64,000 nucleotides of DNA from Marinifilum sp. D737 (GTDB taxonomy: Bacteria; Bacteroidota; Bacteroidia; Bacteroidales; Marinifilaceae), in contig NZ_JANQCD010000019.1 in assembly GCF_026672275.1 (NCBI RefSeq), positions 1 to 64,000 on the forward strand. Direction: 5' to 3'. The notes beneath the pieces were generated by a model. It did not search any database. It was given only the letters and a program-made list of their open reading frames with translations, and had not been told where the DNA came from. The first letter of the stretch is position 1, and each line of letters opens with the position of its first letter. The position numbers and the translations under genes were made by a program. Of the stretch, positions 33,736 to 43,800 are shown piece after piece.

Positions 33736-35271
33736 ATGAAGAATGAATTTTCAAGAAGGGAGTTTATCCGAACAGGATCGGTCTCTCTTGCAGGAATGGC
33801 AATTTTACCCTCATTTTTAAGTATGGGATGTAGCCCTCTAACCGAACAATCAGGTTTGGATGAATATCTTGCACATTTTAATGTGGATAAAGAAACACTT
33901 CAAAAGGTAATGGCAGAAGCTTTATCCAGAGGTGGGGATTATTGCGACTTGTATTTCGAACATTCTCTTTCAAATTATGTGGGACTTCAGGATAATGATG
34001 TGAATCGTGCGGGTTCTAACATTGATTACGGAGTAGGTGTTCGTGTTTTGAAAGGTGACCAAACTGGTTATGCCTTTTCTGAGGAGGTTTCTTTGGAAGC
34101 AATGAAAAAAGTAGCAAAAACTGCTGCCAGCATTGCAAACGAAAGTAAAGATTTTCCTTCTATTAATCTGAATGAAAGAGTTCATCCGGAATTCTGCAAG
34201 CTAGATACTTCTTGGGAAGATGTTTCAATTAAACAAAAAATCCCATATCTGCAAAAGCTGAATGATAAGATCTTTAACTTGGACGATAAGGTTGCTAAAG
34301 TTCAAATATATTTAGATGATAATTCATCATACATTCTATTTGCAAATTCAGAAGGTGTGATTAGCTATGATTATAGACCTATGGTGAGTTTTATTGCCGT
34401 ATGTGTTATGGAAAAAGGAGATCAGCGTGAAGATTTCTATGCTTCTCGTTCCATGAGAATTGGTTATGAATATTTAACTGAGGATTTGTTAGATGGAATT
34501 GCAACAGAAGTGATCGAAGGTGCCAATAAGCAATTCGAAGCTGTAAAGCCAAAAGCCGGACAAATGGAAGTGGTTTTGGCTTCCGGAGGATCAGGTATTC
34601 TTTTGCATGAGGCTATGGGACACGCATTCGAAGCTGATTTCAATAGAAAAGAAACCTCAATTTTTAGCGATAAAATGGGTAAGAAGGTTGGTGAAGATTT
34701 CGTAACGATAATTGACGACGGAACAAATCCAAATTATAGAGGAACTCTGAATATTGACGATGAGGGAACTCTTACCCAAAAAACAAAAATGGTTGAAAAT
34801 GGAGTACTAACTAGCTATCTGCACGATAGAATTAGTGCCAAACATTATAATGTGGATCCAACGGGTAATGGACGACGTCAGTCCTTCAGATATGCTCCAC
34901 TTCCTCGTATGAGAAATACATATATGGAGAATGGTCCTCACTCTAAGGATGATATCATCTCTAGTGTTAAGGATGGAATTTATGTAGATACATTCACAAA
35001 TGGTCAGGTGCAAATTGGAGCAGGTGACTTTACTTTCTATGTAAAATCGGGCTATTTAATTGAAAATGGTAAACTAACTAAACCAATTAAGGATGTCAAC
35101 TTAATAGGTAATGGACCGGAAGCCCTTAGTCAAATTTCAATGGTAGGAAATGATTTGAAGATTGATTGTGGTACAGGGACTTGTGGTAAAGGTGGACAAG
35201 GAGTTCCAGTTTCAATGGGCTTGCCAACTGTCAAAGTAAATCAACTTACAGTTGGTGGAGTTAATGCTTAA
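33736..35271 (+). CDS. TldD-family metallopeptidase with Tat-like signal
   Basis: The 511-residue TldD homologue has the HExxxH zinc motif at H291-E292-H296 (LLHEAMGHAFEADF). Near the C-terminus it has GTGTCGKGGQGVPVSMG, whose cysteine corresponds to the third zinc ligand of TldD. The N-terminus is unusual: residues 6-12 are SRREFIR, followed by a hydrophobic stretch (SVSLAGMAILPSFLSMGC, Cys at 32). That reads as a twin-arginine signal with a possible, non-canonical lipoprotein cleavage site. Classical TldD is cytoplasmic. It is followed 45 nt later by its PmbA/TldE partner, which has no signal peptide. The substrate is unknown. Confidence 0.9.
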   Translation: MKNEFSRREFIRTGSVSLAGMAILPSFLSMGCSPLTEQSGLDEYLAHFNVDKETLQKVMAEALSRGGDYCDLYFEHSLSNYVGLQDNDVNRAGSNIDYGVGVRVLKGDQTGYAFSEEVSLEAMKKVAKTAASIANESKDFPSINLNERVHPEFCKLDTSWEDVSIKQKIPYLQKLNDKIFNLDDKVAKVQIYLDDNSSYILFANSEGVISYDYRPMVSFIAVCVMEKGDQREDFYASRSMRIGYEYLTEDLLDGIATEVIEGANKQFEAVKPKAGQMEVVLASGGSGILLHEAMGHAFEADFNRKETSIFSDKMGKKVGEDFVTIIDDGTNPNYRGTLNIDDEGTLTQKTKMVENGVLTSYLHDRISAKHYNVDPTGNGRRQSFRYAPLPRMRNTYMENGPHSKDDIISSVKDGIYVDTFTNGQVQIGAGDFTFYVKSGYLIENGKLTKPIKDVNLIGNGPEALSQISMVGNDLKIDCGTGTCGKGGQGVPVSMGLPTVKVNQLTVGGVNA

Positions 35272-35316
35272 TACGCATTCTTAGTTTACATTTTATCAAA
35301 TTAAAAAGCAATTTAA

Positions 35317-36633
35317 ATGAAAGACAATAAAAAAATGGAATTGGCCCAGTGGGCTTCCGAATATGCAAGCAAAAATGGAGCTAAAGAAGTTTCAGTTTCA
35401 GTTTATGATTCCAAAGAATCAGAAGTTGAAGTTAGAAAGCAAAAAATCGAAAAAATACAGGAATCTATCGAAAGTGGATTAAGTATAAAGCTCTATGTAA
35501 ATGGAAAATACTCAACTCATTCTACCAATCGATTAAAGAAAAGTGAACTAGAGAAATTTATCAATGAAGCGATACTAGGGACGAATTACTTGGCTGAAGA
35601 TAAATATCGTTCATTACCAGATCGTCACTTGTGCTATGATGGCGAAGAGAAGGATCTGAAGTTGTTTGATTCGAATTACGATTCTATTGATCCTCGTCAG
35701 AAGATTGACTTAGCCATGGCGGTTGAGGCCGAAACATTAGATATGGATGACAGAATTATTTCTGTTTCCGGCTCCTATGGAGATGGCATGTATCGAAGCT
35801 ACATGGTTTTAAGTAATGGTGTTGAGGGGTATAAAGAATCAACTTCCTACTCAATTAGTGGTAGTGCATCTATAAATGGAGGTGATAGTCGTCCAAGTGA
35901 TTATCATTATAATTCAGCCAGATTTTGGAATCAATTATCTGGAGAAGGAGTTGGTAAATATGCTGTAGAGAGAGCGCTACAAAAAATAGGAGCAAAGACC
36001 ATAAAATCAGGAAAAATGGAAATGTTGATAGAGAACAGATCTGTTGGTCGTTTATTGGGCTCTCTTATTCAGCCATTGTATGGTCGTAATATTCAGCAAA
36101 AAAGATCATTTTTAGAGGGTAAAATTAGTCATAAGATTGCTTCCGATTTGTTAAGTATTACTGATAATCCGTTTATTGAATCAGGACGTAACTCTCGTTT
36201 ATATGACAGAGATGGATTAGCTGCTCGTAAAATGACCGTGATAGAGAATGGTGTTTTACGTTCTTATTACATTGGTGATTACTACGGTAAAAAGTTGGAT
36301 ATGCAAGCTACAACAAGTTCTCCTTCAAACTTGATCTTCGGCAAAGGATCTAAAGATCTTAATGGATTAACAAGGGATATGAAGGAAGGTATTTTGGTTA
36401 CAGGTTTCAATGGAGGAAACTCTAATCCTGCCACAGGTGACTTTTCTGTAGGTGTAGAGGGCTTTTACGTAAAGAATGGAGAAGTTCTTCATCCAATAGT
36501 AGGGATGAATGTTTCCGGAAATCACAAGGAAATTTGGAATCAACTTATTGCATTAGGAAATGATCCTTTAACCGATCGCTCATGGCAAACACCAAGTATG
36601 CTATTTGAAGGAATTGATTTTAGTGGATTGTAA
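35317..36633 (+). CDS. PmbA/TldE-family protein, partner of TldD
   Basis: The 438-residue protein has the PmbA/TldE fold without the HExxxH zinc site. Landmarks are VSVYDSKESEVEVRKQKIEK near residue 25, LSNGVEGYKESTSYSISGSA in the middle, and C-terminal blocks SRLYDRDGLAARKMTVIENG and NGGNSNPATGDFSVGVEGFY. In known systems it forms a heterodimer with TldD, which supplies the catalytic zinc, and cleaves short unstructured peptides. No signal peptide or membrane segment is visible, in contrast to the upstream TldD. The two genes form an operon ending at the 36662 hairpin. Confidence 0.88.
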   Translation: MKDNKKMELAQWASEYASKNGAKEVSVSVYDSKESEVEVRKQKIEKIQESIESGLSIKLYVNGKYSTHSTNRLKKSELEKFINEAILGTNYLAEDKYRSLPDRHLCYDGEEKDLKLFDSNYDSIDPRQKIDLAMAVEAETLDMDDRIISVSGSYGDGMYRSYMVLSNGVEGYKESTSYSISGSASINGGDSRPSDYHYNSARFWNQLSGEGVGKYAVERALQKIGAKTIKSGKMEMLIENRSVGRLLGSLIQPLYGRNIQQKRSFLEGKISHKIASDLLSITDNPFIESGRNSRLYDRDGLAARKMTVIENGVLRSYYIGDYYGKKLDMQATTSSPSNLIFGKGSKDLNGLTRDMKEGILVTGFNGGNSNPATGDFSVGVEGFYVKNGEVLHPIVGMNVSGNHKEIWNQLIALGNDPLTDRSWQTPSMLFEGIDFSGL

Positions 36634-36661
36634 AATATTGTTCTAAAAATTTAAATAGTTG

Positions 36662-36698
36662 GGTCTGTTGGGATTTTGTTCCGAACAGACCTATTTTT
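36662..36698 (+). terminator. Terminator of the tldD-pmbA operon
   Basis: GGTCTGTT and AACAGACC arms with an inner GGA/TCC pairing, followed by TATTTTTG. The tail (36692-36699) also matches the TAnnTTTG -7 consensus and may start transcription of the next gene. Confidence 0.75.
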
Positions 36699-36746
36699 GT
36701 AATGCGAAATGATCAAACAGAATTAAACTGATTTTAATTTAAAAAT

Positions 36747-38357
36747 ATGTACTCAAAGCAATTCATCTCACTATTTCTGATTCTCTTATCATTTACATCT
36801 TATTCCAATTCTATATTTCAAACTAGTAAAGAAAAGAATGTAAATTATTATCTGAACTTAAAGGATAGTATCGATGATGCAAAATGGAGGAAAATAAACT
36901 CAATTACTGATTCTGTAAATCGATTAAACAAGAAAGTAAACTTAGAAGATCAATACCATTTATTTTCAAGTTTAAGCAAAGAGTATGAATATTTCGTTTA
37001 CGACTCTGCTTTTCATTATGGCAATCAGTCTTTACAAATGGCTTACCAGTTAAAGGATGCAGAGAAAATTGCAGAATCTAAATCGAATTTGGCACTGGTT
37101 TTACTCTTAAAAGGTTTATACAAAGAAACCATTGATACCATACAAACCATAAGAGGGCAAGATTTGCCTAATGAAAAAAGAATTGAATTTTATGCCGTAG
37201 CATATCGCGCATATTATGATTTGGCAAATTCCCGGTGGGGATATTATTCACCAAAGTATAGGAAATTAGGAGATCAGTATGTTGACAAAATTGAGAAGGA
37301 GGGAAAAAACAACTTTTTTCATTACAATTTGGCTCTTGCATTAAAAAATCTAAACAATCAAAAGGATGAGCAGGCAGTAAAATATTACACTAAAGTAATG
37401 AAAGGCTTAAAACTCGATCCTCACCAAATGGCAATATGTCAGAGTGGTATGGGGGTTGCTTTAGCGAGATTAGGAAAAGCAGATGAGGCAAAAAAAGCCA
37501 TCGAAAAAGCGGTAATTGGAGATGTGTTATCGGCTACGAAAGAAACATTGGCTTCCAAAATTTTAGCTGAGATTTTGTTTTACGAAGGAGATCTTGAAAA
37601 GGCTAATAAACTAATTGAGCAGGCAAGAAAAGATGCCGAATTTTATGGTAGCGATGTACGCAGGTTGGAAATATCTTTCATTCAACCAGATATTGATGCA
37701 GCCGTTGTTGGAGAGCTGGAGAAAGAAAAAAAGCAGGTTGTAATCATTGGTATTGTTATTTCGGTGCTGCTAATTGTAATTATTATACTGGCAATTGTAT
37801 TCTTTAAACAGTTACAAGAGTTAAAAAAGGTTAGAAAGGAAATTGGCGAGCGCAACGAAAACCTTAGAATCGTAAACGAAAGTTTAAGAGAGGTAAGTAG
37901 AATAAAGGAGGAGTATGTTGGGTATTATTTTAATTTCAGTTCTCAGTTTATTGAGAAGATGGAAGGGATGAAAAAGGCCATATCCCGACAGTTAATGACA
38001 AAACAATACGATGCGATTCAATTGGAATTAAAAAATTACAATCCCAAAAAAGAACGGCAATTGCTATTCGAAGATTTTGACAGAATTTTCTTAAAACTGT
38101 TTCCTGATTTTGTGAAGCGATTCAATTTATTGTTTGAGGAATCCGAAAGGATAATCCTAAAAGATTCTCATTGTCTAAATACAGATTTAAGAATATTCGC
38201 TTTAATAAGATTGGGTGTAAACGATAATGAAAAAATAGCTAGTATTTTAAACTTCTCCGTAAATACAATTTATACCTATAAAACGAGAATCAAGAACAGA
38301 TCACTCATCTCAAATGATGAGTTCGAGGCGAAAATCATGGAAATTAAGTCGGTTTAA
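36747..38357 (+). CDS. Membrane TPR protein with LuxR-like HTH (DUF6377-type regulator)
   Basis: The 536-residue protein has an N-terminal signal (MYSKQFISLFLILLSFTSYS), then TPR-like helical repeats in the exported part to about 325. One TM helix follows near 329-353 (IIGIVISVLLIVIIILAIVF), then a cytoplasmic coiled coil. The C-terminal region has a LuxR-type helix-turn-helix (NDNEKIASILNFSVNTIYTY followed by KTRIKNRS, about 485-520). This matches the Bacteroidota DUF6377 family of one-component regulators, often next to polysaccharide-use genes. The GH97 gene lies 193 nt downstream, so it probably senses a glycan or related signal for that gene; this is inferred from position. Confidence 0.85.
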   Translation: MYSKQFISLFLILLSFTSYSNSIFQTSKEKNVNYYLNLKDSIDDAKWRKINSITDSVNRLNKKVNLEDQYHLFSSLSKEYEYFVYDSAFHYGNQSLQMAYQLKDAEKIAESKSNLALVLLLKGLYKETIDTIQTIRGQDLPNEKRIEFYAVAYRAYYDLANSRWGYYSPKYRKLGDQYVDKIEKEGKNNFFHYNLALALKNLNNQKDEQAVKYYTKVMKGLKLDPHQMAICQSGMGVALARLGKADEAKKAIEKAVIGDVLSATKETLASKILAEILFYEGDLEKANKLIEQARKDAEFYGSDVRRLEISFIQPDIDAAVVGELEKEKKQVVIIGIVISVLLIVIIILAIVFFKQLQELKKVRKEIGERNENLRIVNESLREVSRIKEEYVGYYFNFSSQFIEKMEGMKKAISRQLMTKQYDAIQLELKNYNPKKERQLLFEDFDRIFLKLFPDFVKRFNLLFEESERIILKDSHCLNTDLRIFALIRLGVNDNEKIASILNFSVNTIYTYKTRIKNRSLISNDEFEAKIMEIKSV

Positions 38358-38550
38358 ACGGATATTTGATCTATATGCCATCTATATTTTGTAGTGCCTT
38401 GTTTTGGCGGAAGTGTCATGTTATCAGGTGTTAGTGTTTTTATTGCTGTGTTTGATTTCTATATTTTGGGTTTGTTTTTAGATATTGATTAACTTCTACT
38501 GTTATTTTGAAGTCGAAGAAAACAGATTAACTAAATCAATAAACTCAGCA

Positions 38551-40629
38551 ATGAAAATTAAATCAATTCAAAGTTTGTTAATTGGTTGCTTGATGATATT
38601 AGCATCATGTACCAATGGGAAAATGACAACCCAAGTATCATCACCAGATGGTAAAATTGGGGTAGAAGTGAGTATGGTAGAAGGCCAGGCTACTTACCAG
38701 GTTTCGTATAATGGTAAACCAGTAATTGAACCTTCATCAATGGGATTTGACTTTAAGAACCTGCCAGCCATTGAAAAAGGTTGGGAAATTGTGGAATCAG
38801 AAATTTCATCGAGCAATTCCAGCTGGGAAATGCAATGGGGAGAGAAACGAGTTGTAGTTGATAATTTTAATCAATTAAAACTGAGTTTGGAAGAACAACA
38901 AGCTCCAAACAGAAAAATGAACATCGTATTTAAAGTTTATAACGATGGTTTGGGATTTCGTTATGAGTTCCCTGAGCAAGATGCGATGAAGGAAGTATTG
39001 ATTACGGAGGAAAATACTCAATTTAATTTGACAGGAGACCATAAAACATGGTGGATTCCTGGCGATTGGGATATTTATGAGCATTTGTACAATACAACAA
39101 TGTTTTCGGAAATTGATGCTACAAAATTGAGAAATCATGCAAGTTTAGCGCAAACATCTATTCCAAATAATGCTGTGAATACTCCGGTTTCGATGAAAAC
39201 TAATGATGGTGTTTACTTAAGTTTCCACGAAGCAAACTTAACGGATTACTCAGGAATGACCTTAAAAGTAAACAAGGAAGACATGATGTGGGAATCTTGT
39301 TTGGTTGGATCATTAAATAACGATTACAAAGTAAAACGTAGCGTTCCGTTTAATACCCCTTGGAGAACCATTCAAATTGCTGAGAAAGCAGGTGATTTAA
39401 TTGAATCGGATCTGATTGTAAATTTGAACGAACCAAATAAAATTGGTAAGGTTGATTACTTTAAGCCAATGAAATATGTAGGCATCTGGTGGGACATGCA
39501 CTTGGGAACCAAGACCTGGGATAAAGCAAGTGGACGCCATGGTGCTACTACCGAATATGCAAAAGAATTAATCGATTTCGCTTCAGAAAATAATCTTGGC
39601 GGTATTTTGGTTGAAGGTTGGAATACCGGATGGGAACATTGGATTGGTTTTGAGGATCGTGAAGGTGTTTTTGATTTCGTAACTCCTTATCCTGATTACG
39701 ATTTAGCCGAAGTGGTTCGTTATGGAAAATCAAAAGGTGTTGAGTTAATCATGCACCACGAAACATCGGCTGCTCCACGTACTTACGACCAGCAAATGGA
39801 TACTGCCTACCATTTAATGAATTCGTTGGGAATTCACTCTGTGAAAACCGGTTATGTAGGAAAGATTATTCCTAAAGGAGAGTTCCATCACGGGCAATGG
39901 ATGGTGAATCACTACAGAAGAGCTTTGGTAAAAGGAGCTGAGAACAAGATTGCCATTAATGCTCACGAGCCAATTAAAGCTACAGGTTTACGTCGTACTT
40001 ATCCAAATGCGATTGCAAGAGAAGGTCTTCGCGGACAAGAATTTAATGCTTGGTCTTCTGATGGAGGAAATCCGGCAGAACACTTGCCAATTGTTGCATT
40101 TACACGTATGTTATCAGGACCTATTGATTACACTCCAGGTATTTTCAATATCAAATTGGAACCATATAAAAAAGAGAACCAGGTTAATACTACATTGGCT
40201 CACCAATTGGCTTTGTATGTTGTGATTAACAGTCCTATTCAGATGGTGCCCGATTTGATTGAAAGTTATAAAGGAAACGATGCATTCCAATTTATCCGTG
40301 ATGTTGCTGTAAACTGGGAGCAAACAAAAGTATTGAATGGTGAGATTGGTGATTTTGTTACCATCGCACGTCAGGACCGTGAATCGAATAATTGGTTTGT
40401 AGGTGCTATTACCGACGAAAATGCTCGTGATATGAAAGTTGCTCTGGATTTCTTGCCAGCAGGTAAAAAATATATGGCTACTCTATATGTGGATGGTGAT
40501 AATGCACATTGGGATAAAAACCCTACTGAATACAAGATTGAAAATATGGAAGTTGATCACACTTCTGAATTGAACCTAAAATTGGCTGCAGGTGGTGGAG
40601 CAGCAATTAGTTTGATTGAAATGAAGTAG
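38551..40629 (+). CDS. susB: GH97 alpha-glucosidase, SusB-type (inverting), lipoprotein
   Basis: The 692-residue GH97 enzyme has a lipoprotein signal (ILASC, Cys20). The N-terminal beta-sandwich is followed by a TIM barrel with YVGIWWDMHLGTKTW, VKTGYVGKIIPKGEFHHGQW and AHEPIKATGLRRTYPNAIAR. Four glutamates fall at E404, E473, E491 and E497. Their spacing (69, 18, 6) equals that of SusB Glu439, Glu508, Glu526 and Glu532, as recalled from the SusB structure. These are catalytic and calcium-binding residues of the inverting subgroup, so it should release beta-glucose from alpha-glucosides. The frame extends upstream to a TTG at 38485, but the signal peptide starts at the ATG at 38551. No SusC/SusD genes are in the window. 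Confidence 0.92.
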   Translation: MKIKSIQSLLIGCLMILASCTNGKMTTQVSSPDGKIGVEVSMVEGQATYQVSYNGKPVIEPSSMGFDFKNLPAIEKGWEIVESEISSSNSSWEMQWGEKRVVVDNFNQLKLSLEEQQAPNRKMNIVFKVYNDGLGFRYEFPEQDAMKEVLITEENTQFNLTGDHKTWWIPGDWDIYEHLYNTTMFSEIDATKLRNHASLAQTSIPNNAVNTPVSMKTNDGVYLSFHEANLTDYSGMTLKVNKEDMMWESCLVGSLNNDYKVKRSVPFNTPWRTIQIAEKAGDLIESDLIVNLNEPNKIGKVDYFKPMKYVGIWWDMHLGTKTWDKASGRHGATTEYAKELIDFASENNLGGILVEGWNTGWEHWIGFEDREGVFDFVTPYPDYDLAEVVRYGKSKGVELIMHHETSAAPRTYDQQMDTAYHLMNSLGIHSVKTGYVGKIIPKGEFHHGQWMVNHYRRALVKGAENKIAINAHEPIKATGLRRTYPNAIAREGLRGQEFNAWSSDGGNPAEHLPIVAFTRMLSGPIDYTPGIFNIKLEPYKKENQVNTTLAHQLALYVVINSPIQMVPDLIESYKGNDAFQFIRDVAVNWEQTKVLNGEIGDFVTIARQDRESNNWFVGAITDENARDMKVALDFLPAGKKYMATLYVDGDNAHWDKNPTEYKIENMEVDHTSELNLKLAAGGGAAISLIEMK

Positions 40630-40731
40630 TTTTTAATACTCTTTTTATTAAAAATATTATTTCGAGTATTATGCCGATAGTTGTTTGATATTGAGTATAA
40701 AACTTTACGCAAATCGGAAATAAATCATTTT

Positions 40732-40767
40732 AAGTGGCATTCTTCTCGGAGGATGCCACTTTTTTTG
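40732..40767 (+). terminator. Terminator of the GH97 gene
   Basis: AAGTGGCAT and ATGCCACTT arms, with inner TCTTC/GAGG pairing, then a T-run. Confidence 0.9.
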
Positions 40768-40823
40768 TAGTTTCACTACATCAATTTTTTAATTGAGATC
40801 CTTAATTCACAAATACTAGTAAC

Positions 40824-43800
40824 ATGCTAAAAATCAGATTGAGAATTGGTGTATTGTTCATCGTTCTTATGAGCATTATTGGAAGTGCTCATGCAAAAGA
40901 GGATGTTCGTTTATTGCGATATCCTGATATTAATAACAATTTAATCGCATTTGTGTATGCTGGCGATATTTGGACTGTAGATTCAAATGGTGGCGATGCA
41001 ACACGTTTAACTTCTCATATGGGAATGGAATTGTTCCCTAAAATTTCTCCTGATGGAAAATGGATTGCCTTCTCTGGTGAATATTCAGGAAGCCGTCAGG
41101 TGTATGTAATGCCTGCAACAGGAGGTACTCCAAAACAGTTAACTTATTACAATTCGGTGGGTTTAATGCCACCACGTGGAGGTTTCGATAATGTTGTTCT
41201 GGACTGGACACCAGATAGTAAATCTATTTTGGTACGTATGAATCGTACTGCTTTTGGTGAAAGAAATGGTAAATACTTTAAAGTGGGTATTGATGGAGGA
41301 ATGGAAGAAGAACTTCAAATTCCGGAAGGTGGATTTGGTGTATTCTCGCCTGATGCCAGTAAAATGTGTTTTGCCCCAATTAGCCGTGAATTTCGTACCT
41401 GGAAGAGATACAAAGGCGGGCGTGCAGCAGATCTTTGGATTTATGATTTAGAGAAGGATCAATCGGAAAGAATAACGAAGTTTGTTGGTTCCGATCAAAT
41501 TCCTTCATGGTACAAGAATGCCATTTACTTTGCTTCTGATCGTGATTTGAAACTGAATATTTACAAGTATGATGTAGATAGCAAGAATTTAACTCAAATG
41601 ACACATCACAAGAATTTTGATGTGATGTGGCCATCGGGAGAGAATGGACAAATTGCCTATGAAAATGGAGGACAACTATACAAATTAAATCTTGAAACAG
41701 GTAAGGAAGAACGCGTAGTTGTAAATATCAATTTCGACAATCCAAACACATTGCCATTCTACAAAAATGTGAAAGGATTCATTGAGAATTGGGCTGTTTC
41801 TCCTTCAGGAAAACGTGCTTTATTCGATGCTCGTGGTGATATTTTCTCTGTTCCGGCTAAAAATGGATCTACAATTAATTTAACGCAAACACAAGGCGTT
41901 AGAGAAATGTCACCAAGCTGGTCACCAAATGGAAAATACATTTCATATTACTCTGATGCTACAGGTGAGTATGAAATCTATTTATTGGAAAACAAGAAAG
42001 GAGCCAAGGCAAAACAAATTACCAAAGGATCTTCTTCTTGGATGTATCAACCAAAGTGGACTCCGGATAGCAAACATATGGTTTTCTTCGATCGCAGTTT
42101 AAAATTGAAGTTGGTTAATGTTGAAACTGGCGAATTAAAAGTAATTGATAAAGCAGAGAGAAATGAAATTAGAGATTTCTCGCTTTCACCAGATTCAGAC
42201 TGGATTGCCTACGTAAAAGATAGCTCGAACGGGCAGGGTGCAATTTGGGTTTATCAAGTTTCAACAGGGAAGAAACATGCTTTAACCAATGATACCTTTG
42301 GCGATTCTTCTCCTGTATTCTCTAAAGATGGAAACTTTATGTATTTCCTATCGAATAGAGATTTTAACCTTGATTTTTCAAGCTTTGAGTTCAATTACTT
42401 GTATAACAATGCAACTCGCATTTATGCAATGGCTTTAAAAGCTGATGGACCAAAATTATTCCCTCTAAAGAATGATGTAGAGGAGTACAAGGAAGAGGTG
42501 AAAGCAGAAGCCTCAAAGTCAAAGAAAAAAGCCAAAGGTGATGCTGCAAAAGAGCAGAAACTGAAAGTGAAAATTGATTTGGATGGCATTAACAATCGCA
42601 TCGTTGCATTCCCGGTATCATCAGGAAACTACAGTGGATTACAGCCTGTGGAAGATGGAATTTTGTACAGAACCAATGGTAGTTTGCACCACTACATGGT
42701 AAAGAAAGAAAAGGATGAGGTGATTTTGAAGTCTGTTTCTTCTTATGAATTAACAGCAGATGGAAACAAGATCATGTACCGTTCTGGAGCAACTTATGGC
42801 ATTACAGATTTATCAACAGGTCAGGCACCAAAGGCTGGAGCATTGGATCTTGATGATATGGAAATGAAGATTGATCCTGTTAAAGAATGGAATCAAATCT
42901 ATACCGATGGTTGGAGAATCTTTAGGGATTATTTCTATGTAGAAAACATTCATGGTGTTGATTGGGCGAAAATTAAGGCTGATTATGAGCCGATGGTGAA
43001 AGACCTGGGACACCGTGCGGATTTGGATTACATTTTAGGTGAAATCATTTCTGAGACGAATACAGGCCATGCCTACGTGAATTATGGGGATTTTGAAAAA
43101 GTAAAATCAGTTCAAACTGGCTTATTGGGCGCAAAACTAAAAGCTGATTTGAAAAATGGTAGATACATCATCTCAAAAATCTACGATGGTGAAAACTGGA
43201 ATTCATCTCGTCGTTCTCCTTTAACTGAGCAAGGTGTAAATGTGAAAGAAGGTCAGTACTTAATTAGCATTAATGGACAAGATGTTACCACCAAGGTAAA
43301 TCCATACTTGTACCTTGAGAATATGGTAGGCAAGAGAGTTGAGATTACAGTGAACGCTACACCAAGTGTAAGGGGAGCTAAAACCTACACCATTAAACCA
43401 ATAGCCAGCGAATTGGAGTTAATTTACCTGGATTGGGTGAACGAACGTAGAGCAATGGTTGAAAAATTGTCAGGCGGAAAAATTGGGTACATTCATGTTC
43501 CGAACACGGCTGTAGAAGGTAATCGTGAACTGCATAGAGGGATGTATGCATATCACGATAAGGAAGCATTGATTATTGATGATCGTTACAATGGTGGAGG
43601 ATTTATTCCTGATCATATGGCAGATTTATTGGATCGAGATGTGCTTTCATACTGGCACTTACGTGGATTGGAGCCTTGGAAAACACCTGGAGTAGCTCAC
43701 GATGGACCTAAAGCGATGTTGATTAACCATTACTCTTCATCAGGTGGAGATGCATTCCCATATTTCTTCCGCAAAAAAGGTTTGGGTAAACTAATTGGTA

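Noticed and set aside
38485-38550. TTG at 38485 as the GH97 start
   Set aside because: It would add 22 residues in front of a clear lipoprotein signal peptide starting at the ATG at 38551.
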